Assembly (NCBI RefSeq): GCF_963422355.1
Contig: NC_085100.1
Location: 3,254,568-3,318,567, forward strand
Length of the DNA stretch: 64,000 nt
Source: Corticium candelabrum
Lineage: Eukaryota; Porifera; Homoscleromorpha; Homosclerophorida; Plakinidae
Direction of reading: 5' to 3'
Part shown: positions 53,281-63,214 of the stretch, piece by piece
Layout: each line of letters starts with the position of its first letter
Numbering within the stretch: the first letter of the stretch is position 1
Program-made: the position numbers and the translations under genes
The notes under the pieces: model-generated
Seen by the model: only the letters and a program-made list of their open reading frames with translations
Databases searched by the model: none
Told to the model about the DNA's origin: nothing

Positions 53281-56200
53281 GCTTGATAATGTGTATAGAT
53301 AAAGTATATTGGTCACCCAAGTAAGTCAATTACAACAGCACTCTCCTAGTGAGCAAACTTATCATTTGAAACTCATCCAAGTATTAAGTCAGTGATGCCC
53401 AACAGAAATTACATTGCAAAGAATTTATAGACAAAAATTAATGTAAAAACCCTGGAGGTTGTTCAGTAGAGAAAGTACACATTTGGCAAGAAGAGAAATG
53501 AGAAATGCTGATGTAATTTATATCCACCATTGTAGTTAGCCAATCAGTGATAAATGCATAACATGCCATTTGCATTGAATTTGGACTTGGTCCCTTGACT
53601 TAATAGCTACTACACAAGAGCAAGAGCATGTTTACACCTAACACAGGGACTAACTATGATTAGGCTATCTGTATGATTAGAGGTCTGTTACGGAGTTGTG
53701 TTCACAACGCTAGTTACGATTAGTAAAAGTTGCTTCTGCACGTGACTATGCATCAGAAGCCGCATTTACACGGGGCCCGCTTAATCGTGTCCCGGGCTCG
53801 GCCCTGGCCCGTTGTCCCAGACTCGGCCCTGGCCCGTTGTCCCAGGTCTGGCCACAATTTGTGTTCACACGTCCATAGCCACCATCGGCATCTGAACTAG
53901 ATGCGTACGGTCTGAAGAGTGAGTTAATCACGTGGTCTGTGCGCAGAAGTGTACCATGAACTGATGAAGAGGTGATGGCACTAATGATGAGAGCATGCAA
54001 AACCAGCTCGATAGTATGACTAAAATTACTTGAAAGCACGTGAGATGAGTTCACAATCTTCCGCCATGATTAACTGCATCCGAGCGCTAGTCAATGACGG
54101 ACAGAGCTAATCATGACCAGCCGACCCAGCAATCGAAAGTGAGCTGTGCCCGTGGGCCCAGGACTTACCTCGGCCTAGGGCTTACCTCGGCCCAGGGCTT
54201 ACCTTGGCCCAAATAATTGTCATGTAAACTCACGGTCCTGGGTTCAGCCCGGGTCGGGCCTAGGTCCCATAATGTCATGTAATGGGGCTAGAGAGAGATC
54301 CGGTTAGTAGTGGTTTCTGTGTGAAATGAGTTAGGAGCTGTATAGAGGGTTAAAGGTCACCTGTTGCAACTGTTCAAACGTCTAGCTATGTCACCTTGTT
54401 TCTATTCTTATTTAACATTGTTGCTGCATTTGTTCTTGCAAGATTCCCACCATACGTCACAAAGACCCGACATGCCGATGCCGTGTTCATAATATCACGT
54501 ACCACGCCTAACACCGTTCTAATGCTGGTCTAAACAACATTAAAATGGCATTACACTAATGGACTATTTAGCAGAGCTAAATAAATGTTAATACGACAAC
54601 TATGGGCATCAAGGAAGAAGAGTGTACGGGTGCTTGTGACGTACATAGTAACGTGTTTTCGGCGGGTTAGACAGTACTGGACCCTGTACAGTGTAGTAGT
54701 GTCTGTTTCTCCTCGCCTACCCACCCGAGGATTGTTCTAGTTGTTCTCTTATGTTAGCTGTGCTAGTGTAATGCTGGATGTATGGTATGGATATAATGCA
54801 ATATGGGGGCAGCCTCACCGGGGCCGCAGAGCAAGCGGCAGTCCGTCAAGGTACGGGTGTACCCTTGACAACCGGTGGTACTTCTGGGAATGACGCTTTT
54901 GTTAGATGTGGTGACAGCGGGTTCTTCTTGCTGTCAAGTGACAGTGGCAGGCTGCGGTCCTGCATGCCCAGTGTTGAGTGGCACTCAGCATAGATCAGCC
55001 TTGGTAACCAGAAGCTGTCTCTCCAAGTAAGAACACAGGTGTCTATCAACGCATCAAGAAAGATACTTAATCAAGATTAGGCCCGTGTGAACACACTCTA
55101 AGATTATTACACTAAAACTCCCCTTATCTGGGCAGCTGGGGACCAGGCACTGTCTGTAACTCGGAATCACCCGGTTCTTGGAACACTCCACAGTTCTCAG
55201 AGCAAATCTTATTTAGTGTACCCGTACCTCTACATCTCGATCCATATTTCAAAGCATGCACAGCGGAACGTCATACATACATTACATGTTCACTCTATGT
55301 CACTGGAAACAGTCACTATAAATTTTGGGACAAAGAGATGATTGACATGGTCCATGCTAGAAATACGTAATGCGATTAGATGTCCAGTAGATGGACGTGC
55401 CCGGATAAGGAAAGTCCGAACAATGGAGTTTGAGTGTACTTGTTAGTAGTCAACAAACGTGTTACATCATCAATACATAAATTTGTCATTTAAATCGTGA
55501 GTATTGTTCAAGTAAATTTTTGGTGTTCACTGAAAATGTTACAGCCTAGAATTTAAATTACAAATAGAAATGCTTGCATTAGATAAACCCTACGTATAAA
55601 CTCAGTTTTCATTTCCTCTGTCACAGACACACGTCATATACAAAATCCGTTTCAAAAACAGTTTGACAGACATACAGATAGCCACTCAGAGTCAGTCAGT
55701 TAAACAAACAACAGTTTTCCACACAACCCGCACACCACACACAAGCCTTAACCGATGTGCCGCCTTTTCAGCAACAATTTCATATCTCTAGTCGTTGCTC
55801 GCTGTATCAGCTTCACTGGCTCCCCGCAGTCGCCTCCTTCACCGGAATCACTACCAGGTGATGACAAATCCACACTGTTCACATAATACAAAGACAGCGA
55901 TCTGTCGTTCGTCAAGACCGTAAAGCAAACACCCTGTCGCAACCGATGCCCCTCCTCCCACGAAAACCTGCACATAAATATCAGTTAGGGACTGTCCATT
56001 TTTGTCAACATTTTACAAAACTAAATACGAAAGTCTTGATTGGGGTAAGTGATAAATAGCCATTTTGTTCTCTGAACCGGAAGTGAAAATGGTATAATAC
56101 GATTTGAGTCAGTAAATTGCAGTAAATACAGTTATTAACCATGGAACGTTTAGTTTCAGTATTGTAAAATTTTGAAAGCTTGTGTTTGGGCTATTAAACT

Positions 56201-56741
56201 ATATCAATATTGAATGCTGGTATACACTATCATGTACATGTACTTGTTTACTAGAGACAGCTGCTAAAGGGGTAGAAAGGGTTTGGCTTTGCCAGACTAC
56301 AGAAAACCTACAAGCACATTTTAAAATAGGGGTATCACACAAGTTGAAATGTGTGGACATCAACGTTAAGGTAGATAAGGGTAAAGTAGAGGTATTTAAG
56401 GTCAGGAAGGGGGTCCACAGAGAGGTACACAGGGGGTCCTCAGAGAGGTCCAGCCAACAAAGTTTTCGTGTAATTATAAAATGTTGACAAAAACCAATGG
56501 GCTTTTATAACAAATAAGTTTTAAGTGTGCCGACCACTTACCTTCTTACTTTCGACAGCAGCTTCCTTGTGTAGCTAGTGCCGTCCGGCAGCATGGCTCG
56601 CGCAAATAGGTCACCATCTCCGCGCAGCAGCAAGAGCACACCACTTCTATCGTCTAGCCCAATATAACTGTAGTCATCTATCTCCAGTCGAGGCTTGAAC
56701 TTGGACAATATCACCGGCATGACGACTTCAGTAATCGCCAT
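39312..56741 (-). CDS. SPG11: Spatacsin (SPG11)
   Basis: About 44 exons, ~2740 aa (human 2443). N to C: 56542-56741, 55753-55967, [gap], 53157-53197 (tentative), 52877-53122, 52717-52788, 51827-52651, 51646-51758, 51441-51588, 50809-51365, 50663-50746, 49713-49916, 49547-49618, 49270-49482, 49073-49181, 48546-48801, 48257-48493, 47888-47994, 47491-47816, 47360-47435, 47136-47301, 46833-47074, 45448-45520, 45197-45356, 44789-45128, 44563-44732, 44302-44508, 44097-44238, 43890-44036, 43592-43836, 43385-43522, 43143-43319, 42868-43086, 42686-42805, 42358-42615, 42104-42299, 41879-42043, 41680-41822, 41213-41320, 40988-41150, 40852-40928, 40273-40353, 40204-40245, 39987-40141, 39312-39495. Diagnostic motifs: AEQLLNLTLNFLQ, ENMGCDVKRELHQICF, FEASLANSQLIL, LMYAPGGIEEAI, ELEKNLWLCRI, ECYTLACSMEGI, ISIGRYREMYFIFD. 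Spatacsin works with spastizin and AP-5 in autophagic lysosome reformation. One or more short N-terminal exons between 53.2 and 55.7 kb are not resolved. Confidence 0.93.
45521..46832 (-). other. 1.3-kb SPG11 intron
   Basis: AT-rich intron. Short open frames at 46208-46637 on both strands show no domain or coding character. Nothing else seen. Confidence 0.5.
49917..50662 (-). other. 746-bp SPG11 intron
   Basis: Separates two conserved exons (…SRTAI and ANRLDDG…). No exon or repeat identified inside. Confidence 0.5.
51366..51440 (-). other. Probable GC-AG intron in SPG11
   Basis: The exon ending HSGG+G at 51441 is followed on the minus strand by GAG|GCAAGT. Joining this donor to the acceptor GATGTAG at 51366 keeps the frame (codon GAA), while nearby GT donors do not. 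Confidence 0.6.
52652..52716 (-). other. Second probable GC-AG intron in SPG11
   Basis: The exon ending ...SSETE+G at 52717 is followed by AAG|GCAATT. Joining it to TCTCAG|GTGCTG at 52651 gives a clean frame (codon GGT). The 65-nt length fits neighbours. Confidence 0.55.
53203..53276. repeat. (CA)n microsatellite
   Basis: About 74 bp of CA repeats adjoining the tentative small SPG11 exon at 53157-53197. Confidence 0.95.
53622..55100. mobile_element. Composite non-autonomous element with GC-rich internal repeats
   Basis: The outer ends AGAGCATGTTTACACC and, reverse-complemented, AGAGTGTGTTCACACG suggest a ~1.48-kb unit. Inside, 53757-54275 is GC-rich, with a ~28-bp unit (CTCGGCCCTGGCCCGTTGTC) in two copies near 53795-53843 and TTACCTCGGCCCAGGGC-like units in three copies near 54165-54210. 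It is bounded by CATTTACACGGGGCC on the left and a CATGTAA-type end on the right, so one element may be nested in another. No transposase was recognised. Confidence 0.45.
55108..55438. mobile_element. MITE with TA target sites, second copy
   Basis: It starts TACACTAAAACTCCCCTTAT and its reverse-complemented end starts TACACTCAAACTCC, followed by a TTATCCGGGC match. TA flanks it. It is 331 bp and of the same family as 938-1301. Confidence 0.65.
55968..56541 (-). other. SPG11 intron 1
   Basis: 574 bp between the first two coding exons. It contains direct near-repeats CACAGAGAGGTACACAGG and TCCTCAGAGAGGTCCAG around 56416-56452. No other feature. Confidence 0.5.
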
Positions 56742-56799
56742 ACTGAATCACGTGACGGCTACATCCGATTGATTTCAATACTCCATTCATACAAGTTCT
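56742..56799. promoter_or_regulatory. Bidirectional promoter SPG11/KLHL20 with CLEAR-like box
   Basis: Start codons of two divergent genes are 58 bp apart. TCACGTGAC at 56748-56756 lies 7 bp from the SPG11 ATG and matches the TCACGTGA core bound by MiT/TFE (CLEAR), USF and Myc-type bHLH factors. The transcripts' 5' ends must be very short or overlap. Confidence 0.7.
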
Positions 56800-59204
56800 A
56801 TGGCTAGCGCAGCGCCCGCAGTTCAACAGCACGTCGATGAGAAGCATCCGCGTCAACTGCTCGATGTGATGGCTTTGCTCTGGATGCGACACGATCTGTG
56901 TGACGTCGGTCTTGTGGTCGGCGACCGTGAAATCACGGCCCACAAGGTCGTCCTGTCGGCGGCGAGTCCGTATTTCAGGGCCATGTTTACAGGTGAGATG
57001 TCTGAGAGCAAGCAGTCGCGCGTAGTTATTCGCGACGTGTCGTACGAGGCGATGTCGATGCTTGTCAACTACGCCTACACGGCGAAAATTCACATTGGAG
57101 AGGAGAATGTGCAGGCGTTGCTTTCAGCCGCCTGTCTACTACAACTGAATGGGGTGATAGCCGTCTGCTGCGAGTTTCTCATACGGCAACTCGATGCGAG
57201 CAATTGTTTGGGATTCAGCGACTTCGCTGAGCGTCACAATTGTCGAGATCTGCTGGCGGCCGCTGATAAGTACACACTGCAGCATTTTCAGACGGTTGCG
57301 GATGGCGAGGAGTTTCTGATGTTGCCACCTGAACATCTCGCACGCCTCCTCGCTTCGGACGAACTGAACGTTCAACCAGAAGAGCAGGTACCTGGTAGGC
57401 AGTCGATCTCTTGAGATACCTACTGTGTATTACCTAGGTCTGCATGTCTGTTGGCTGCTCGCCTGTGCAGCTATACTGTAAGAGGGATTTGTAGGTAATG
57501 GCTTGAATAGATTTTGAAGCGATTTGTGCATCTCATGACCTGTGCTTGCTAAAATCTTTGTGTGTTTGTCTTGGGCAGATGGGGAGAATACGGGATCTTT
57601 GAATCTAAGGATGGGGTATTAATTAATTAATTAGTTTTTCTTTCAATTTGTTGGTTTACGTATTTTGTTGTAAGTAAGGTTGTTGCAACCTTCTTCCTTT
57701 GTTGGTGACATTACTATGTTCTATTTGAAAGTCTGATACCCGTATTTCCTCGAATAGTAACCATGTGTTACTATTGTTTCAGAACCACGGATTACTATTT
57801 AAGCAGGGCTACTAATCTAGCACGGGTTACCATTTTTTCAAACTGATCAGATCCACGGGTTACTGTTTTTCAAACTGATCAGATCCACAGGTTACTGTTT
57901 TTTCAAACTGATAAGATCCACAGGTTACTATTTTTTCAAACTAATTAGATCCACGGGTTACTATTTTTCAGACTAATAAAATCCACAGGTTATTATTTTT
58001 TAAACTAAAGATCTAAAGGTTACTATTTTTTCAAACTAATAAGATCCACGGCTTACTATTTTTTCAAACTGATCAGATCCACGGCTTACTATTTTTCAAA
58101 CTAACTAGATCCACATATTAGTATTTTTCAAACTAATCAGATCCACGGGTTACTATTTTTTTCAAACTAATCAGATCCACGGGTTACTATTTTTCAAACT
58201 ATTAAGATCCACGGCTTACTATTTTTTCAAACTGATTAGATGCACGACTTACTATTTTTTCAAACTAATAAGATCCACAGCTTACTATTTTTCAAACTAA
58301 TAAGATCCACGGCTTACTATTTTTCAAACTGATTAGATCCACGGGTTACTATTTTTTCAAACTCATAAGATCCACAGGTTACTATTTTTTCGAACTGATT
58401 AGATCACGGGTTACTATTTTTCAAACGAATCAGATCCACGGTTTGCTATTTGAGGAAATACAGTATGCAGACATACAGAACCATAGGCCTAAAATACGTG
58501 AAGTGACAGCTACATTACATACATAGCATCTCGGCTTCTAATATGACAAAAATAATTTTATTATTAGACTGTAGTCGTTACATTATTGGGTGTTTGTGTG
58601 ACTCTCCCGGTCTCATTGATTAGGTGTGGGAGTTGGCGATGCGTTGGGCAAAGCACGAGATTCACACACGGAGCCAACATTTGGCTTTGGTGATGCAGAA
58701 CGTTCGGTTCTGTCAGTTCACACCCAAATTTCTTGTAACTCGAGTCAGCAGTGAACCCCTAATGAAGTCAGACATAGTTTGCAGAGATCTTATTGATGAA
58801 GCCAAGAACTCACACCTCGTGCCCGACTATCGGAGTCGGTTAAGAACCACACATGTTCAGCCTCGCCGACCGGTTCAAGATAGTCAAGTGATGTATGCTG
58901 TGGGCGGTTGGTGCAGTGGAGATGCGATCAATACCGTTGAACGGTTCGATGCTGTGAACAATGAGTGGTGTGTAGTAGCTGCTATGGGGAAACGTCGATG
59001 TGGTGTTGGGGTAACCGTATTGAATGGATGCGTATATGCACTGGGAGGACACGACGGTGCATCGTACTTGAATAGTATCGAGAGATACGACCCAAGAATG
59101 AACCAGTGGTACTCAAACGTTGCACCAACGAGCACGTGCCGGACAAGTGTGGGTGTGACAGTGTTGAAAAATATGATCTATGCAGTTGGTGGGCAGGTAA
59201 TCAG

Positions 59205-59259
<55 letters not shown>

Positions 59260-59905
59260 AATCCATCTCTCGCAGGATGGAATAAGCTGTTTGAATATCG
59301 TTGAGAAATACGACCCTGTAAAGAACAAATGGCAGCGTATTGCACCAATGAGTGCTCGTCGATTGGGAGTAGCCGTGGCCGTCGTCAACGATGTCTTATA
59401 TGCAGTGGGAGGATCAGATGGCACATCGCCTCTCTATACCGTAGAGAAGTATCGCCTTGCTGTTGGCTTACCCCTCATTGTGTGCATGTAATCGAGTTAT
59501 CGTTGTAGGTATGACCCTGGAAGTAATACTTGGACGTTTTGTGCCCCATTGTGCTCACCCCGAAAACATCTCGGTGTTGCAGTGCTTGGCAACTGCTTGT
59601 ATGCCGCCGGTGGACGCGACGATTCTTCGGAATTAAACACTGTTGAACGTTACGATCCAAGTGCCAATCAGTGGTTTCCCGTTGCTTCGATGATGTCACG
59701 AAGAAGTGGAGTCGGTCTGGCTGCTGTCAATGGAAAGTTGTACAGCGTCGGTGGGTTTGATGGCTCCACGTACTTGAAGAGCGTGGAGTGTCTCGACGTG
59801 GAGGCAAACCAGTGGAAACCGGCCGCTCCTATGAATTACCGTCGCCTCGGTGGTGGAGTTGGAGTCATCGACACCATGTGTACACAATCGGGACTAGAGC
59901 AGTAA
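56800..59905 (+). CDS. KLHL20: Kelch-like protein 20, cullin-3 E3 ligase adaptor
   Basis: Four exons, phase-consistent, 576 aa (human 609): 56800-57387, 58624-59196, 59276-59448, 59509-59905. The N-terminal motif [12 protein letters not shown] is followed by a BTB domain (~30-135, [20 protein letters not shown]) that binds CUL3. A BACK domain follows (~140-270, [34 protein letters not shown]). From Tyr287 six Kelch repeats form a propeller for substrate ([100 protein letters not shown]). Similarity along the whole length points to KLHL20, which in vertebrates targets DAPK and PML and acts at the trans-Golgi. Intron 1 carries the minisatellite element; intron 2 (79 nt) is mostly a (GT)n tract. 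The C-terminus diverges after [10 protein letters not shown]. Confidence 0.95.
57737..58465. mobile_element. MITE with internal ~40-bp minisatellite
   Basis: The left end (TA)CCCGTATTTCCTCGAATAGT and the reverse-complemented right end TACTGTATTTCCTCAAATAG are inverted repeats. Between about 57773 and 58452 a unit of about 38-41 bp, with core AGATCCACGGGTTACTATTT, repeats roughly 17 times with small variations. Located in KLHL20 intron 1. Confidence 0.75.
59204..59258 (+). repeat. (GT)n microsatellite filling KLHL20 intron 2
   Basis: The donor CAG|GTAATCAGTT is followed at once by about 54 bp of GT, leaving 17 nt before the following exon. Confidence 0.9.
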
Positions 59906-59985
59906 CAATGTGTAGTCTACACGGATGTATTACACGTATACCCTGTAAATAGCACTTCATTCTGTACATGACGTTATGTATAGAG

Positions 59986-62900
59986 TTAGAGTTCTGTGTG
60001 ATGATTTTCATCACTTAGTTCGCCGTCTTGCGATTCCTCGTCTTCTACACTGTTTAAAACTGCTTGCAGTTGATCTGTGTCCGCGTTTGTTATCTCGTCT
60101 GGATGGATCGTTCCATCTTGATTTGAATCAAATAGATTGGCCAGTTTCTAAACAGGATGTCATTGAGCACTCATTGATATTACTATATTTTGATACTGAA
60201 ATTACCGTAGGTATTGACTCTTGCCTAGGGAACAATGCCTCTTTCTAGGAATAAAGCAGTTTATGATAAATACGTAGACGATAATGTCAAGAACATAGTC
60301 AATTGGGGCCTTTCTGAAAAGAGACTGGATAGAATGGAAGGCAATGCCAATCAAACAGGCTAACTAAAACAAGGAAACTGGTGACTTGAAAACCTGAAGT
60401 GATAAGGTTAGCGATTTCTAATAAATGTTACTATTTCATAAGTACAGTAGTACCATATTTCCTCGAATAGTGCCCCATGCTCAAATAAGGCCCCACGGTG
60501 AGTACTAGTAATGCCCCATGCTCGATTAGTGCCCCACTGAGGTACTATTCAAACCCAGTTATATGCATGTCCGTCTATCAATGTGTAAGGTTGTGATGAA
60601 ATGAACACCCAGATAGAACCACTGAGTGAAGATGAAGATTCAAGGCATGCAACAGACCAGGAATATGACTCAATTGATAGCGAAAGTAGCCAAGGGGTAA
60701 CTAAGATTAGATTAGGTTGTTTGTGTAGTGTAATGGTACGCAAACAAACAATGCAACAGTTGTCTGTGCTTGCAAAATAATAACGTCCCATTCTCGAATT
60801 GTGCCCCATGTTTTAGAACTATAAAAATAGTACACCATGGGGCATTATTTACGGAAATACAGTATATGTTTGCAATTTTTCTATAATTCCAGTATAGCTC
60901 TCAAATCTCACACTTGTTGACCCTCGTCTACCATTACATTTGCACCACCTGTAACCTCTCTGAACTTCTCTGTAGCAGAATTTGCACATTGAATAAATGA
61001 TCAGGGCTGTAGGACGCCACACAGCATGGCCGCACACGTTTTAAAAAAAGTTGACTTGTCTGCGTCACAAAAATTGCCACTTCCGGTCTTGGTGTTAGGT
61101 AATCAAATAAGTAATATATTTTTCAAGGGACGTTACTAGTAAACTGTAATGTACATGCAGATAAAGTGCATTGCCTAGCTGTACTTTGTCTGCTGTTTTG
61201 AAACACTGAGAACAAGTTGAGTAAGACACATGTTAATATCAATGGAACAGAAGGTAACGGTTGCCATATAAGGCACTTAACGAGGGCGTTACCTAACCCA
61301 TGCTTATGTAACGTGCATTAGGCCGCATAGGTTTAAAATACTGCTCCTATGGCGGTGATGACCATTCCACTGCACACTACAGAAATAGTGTAAAGTGGTA
61401 TGGTTTCCCAACTTTCTATCCATCTTCAGGCTGGAGGGTGCAAAGGACTGAAGGTGCAAAAACGGAACAGCTTGCCAAGGTATTTTGGAAAGCAAAGGAA
61501 CCTCAATCGAACCTCAACTGAACACCCTACTCCGCCTTTCTAATCAGTCCTTTCTGGAAAGGTCTCAATCAAATACACTCATACATTCACTCACTTTCAA
61601 AATGCTTATGAATTCCTTCTTTGTAGTTGGCTTTCCATGAATCAGCTCAACAAATGTAAGCCTACTCTGACACAACACCAAAGTTACAGTATCAGCAACG
61701 ACAACAGTAGACTACAAGTTTACTGATATTTGGAGGATGACGTCATGTCGTATTCACTGAGGTAATGAGACTCTGTTGGAGACTGCAGAAGTAAATCACA
61801 ATCTGTGTAGTTGAATTCTCGAATTCGCTCCCACCAGATGTTCACTGCCAGATTGCGATTACCATAAGAACGAATTTGATGAAACCACCTATGCACAGTG
61901 GTTATCACATAAGCCCTCTCTCTTAATATCTACTATATGTTTCTAATAGATGTACTGTACTTGTAAGGAATAAACAGGCAGTCACCAGCTTCAACCTTGG
62001 CACTGTACCATGGCACTTCCCCTAGTCCAGGGTATTTCTTCATGTCTACACTGTCAACGTCTACACCACAATACGAGCCATCAGGATGATCAATGTTGAC
62101 AAAATCTTTGTCATTCTGTATGAAGAAGATAATTGTCACACAACGTGTGATTGTAATATGAAAATTGGTGAATTTATGATTTTGATATTAAAAGGTGGCA
62201 AGTAAGCTGAACACCAAAAGCTAAGTGAGTGAGTACCTACCATTGCTACAAATTATTCCTTGCCAAGATGACACTCGAAGCACAGAGCACATATACCCGA
62301 GTTACATGTCCACTTAGTCAATCTTACTGTATGATAAAATTTCTGAAATATTTGATCAGATCAAAAGTTTGCCCCTAGCTTCCATCACATTGCAATTTAG
62401 TAAGTTCAAGAGCATTCAATGCTACTGCAGCTAACTATCCTAAACAAGCAATGCATGCTAGCAAATACGTTAAAATTAATGTCACAAATCGAGCACCAAT
62501 CAAATATCTTGTAACAGTGTCACTGTGAGAGCAGTATGTACGTACACTCCACTCATTGCGTTTAAAAGGTATCAAATGGTGTTTCCAAGTGATTCTTTCT
62601 ATCCAAGAAGGTATGGACTCCGAGGTTTCTCAAGAGGTTTCCGAATTACATGGACACATGCCCGAGCTATGCGCCTGGGCATCATCATATAAAGCAGCAC
62701 TATTACCAAATACTTTAGTGGGACCAATATGAATGCATAAGTTTGGTTAGATTTTAGCACTCACTCAAGCTGCCTCCAAGGAATAATAGGCTACACACGA
62801 CTCTGAAGCAATACTTCCATCTGATGCCTACCTTGTCTACGAGAAAGACTTCTTTCCAGCCATCCAACACACAGTTAATATTCTCCACGCCATCAAAATG

Positions 62901-63214
62901 GAGGACGCTCTTTGTACCACCACTGCTAAACCACATGACTGCATCAAGTATCCGATTTGCCGCTCCACCACAGGTCAAGCATGGTAAGACCAATACTTCA
63001 CCTTTCAGAACACAAATCATAGCATGCAATTTACCACTGATGAAGTGTTGTTAGGGTTTTACTTTGCATTGTTTTGGGTATACTGGCAACAACGTATGCA
63101 TCCTCATCATGATAATGCAACAAGTACTCCCGTAATGGTATTTCATCAACACCTTTGTTTCGATCCTCCTTTTTACCTTCTTCCACTTCTACTGAGACAT
63201 TTCCGTATTCAGAC
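59986..63214 (-). CDS. JmjC-domain oxygenase with C-terminal EF-hand and HTEL tail (5' end not found)
   Basis: Exons: 63063-63214, 62832-63001, 61961-62115, 61724-61888, then two weaker ones 61595-61664 and 60206-60244, and 59986-60147; all junctions keep phase. The first four encode a JmjC (cupin-8) fold: LREYLLHYHDEDAYVVASIP, VLPCLTCGG, WFSSGGTKSVLHFDG with Fe-binding His-x-Asp, GWKEVFLVDK, FVNIDHPDGS, VEAGDCLFIPYKWFHQIRSY with the distal Fe ligand His, and NLAVNIWWE. This predicts an Fe(II)/2-oxoglutarate hydroxylase related to the KDM8/HSPBAP1/TYW5/JMJD7 group. The last exon encodes a canonical EF-hand loop, DSNQDGTIHPDE, an acidic tail and C-terminal HTEL, a KDEL-type retrieval signal. 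Together they imply an ER-luminal, Ca2+-regulated hydroxylase. No upstream exon or signal peptide was found in the window. Joining of the EF-hand exon to the JmjC exons is inferred from strand, phase and lack of another gene. Confidence 0.7.
60245..61594 (-). other. JmjC gene intron with MITE
   Basis: It holds the MITE at 60451-60864. An open frame at 61304-61495 has no recognised domain and might be alternative 3' coding sequence. Otherwise nothing seen. Confidence 0.45.
60451..60864. mobile_element. MITE with TATTTCCTCGAATAGT ends
   Basis: It starts TACCATATTTCCTCGAATAG then TGCCCC, and its reverse-complemented end starts TACTGTATTTCCGTAAATAA then TGCCCC. It is 414 bp, and copies of GTGCCCCATG recur near both ends. 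The ends match those of the element at 57737-58465, but it lacks the minisatellite. Confidence 0.7.
62116..62831 (-). other. 716-bp intron of the JmjC gene
   Basis: Lies between the exon with the His-x-Asp pair and the exon starting NDKDFVNIDHPDG. No other feature seen. Confidence 0.5.

Larger units (their letters stand above)
53198..55752 (-). other. SPG11 5' intronic region rich in repeats
   Basis: It contains (CA)n at 53203-53276, the GC-rich composite repeat 53622-55100 and the MITE 55108-55438. Phase mismatch between the flanking exons shows that at least one short coding exon must lie here (it should begin with two completing bases and leave two over), but I could not locate it. Confidence 0.6.

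Noticed and set aside
54778..54993. 71-codon frame with Gly/Ser-rich product on the plus strand
   Set aside because: Starts inside the composite repeat, no recognised domain, no supporting splice sites.
39312..56741. Identification as KNTC1/Rod kinetochore protein
   Set aside because: Considered because of size and beta-propeller-like N-terminus. The exon-by-exon motifs match spatacsin instead.
57773..58452. CRISPR-like look of evenly spaced repeats
   Set aside because: Units are contiguous and the whole ~40 bp is repeated with no unique spacers, and it is in a eukaryotic intron inside a MITE. It is a minisatellite.
59976..60248. 90-codon plus-strand frame after KLHL20
   Set aside because: It is the antisense of the EF-hand/HTEL exon, whose minus-strand reading has a canonical calcium loop.
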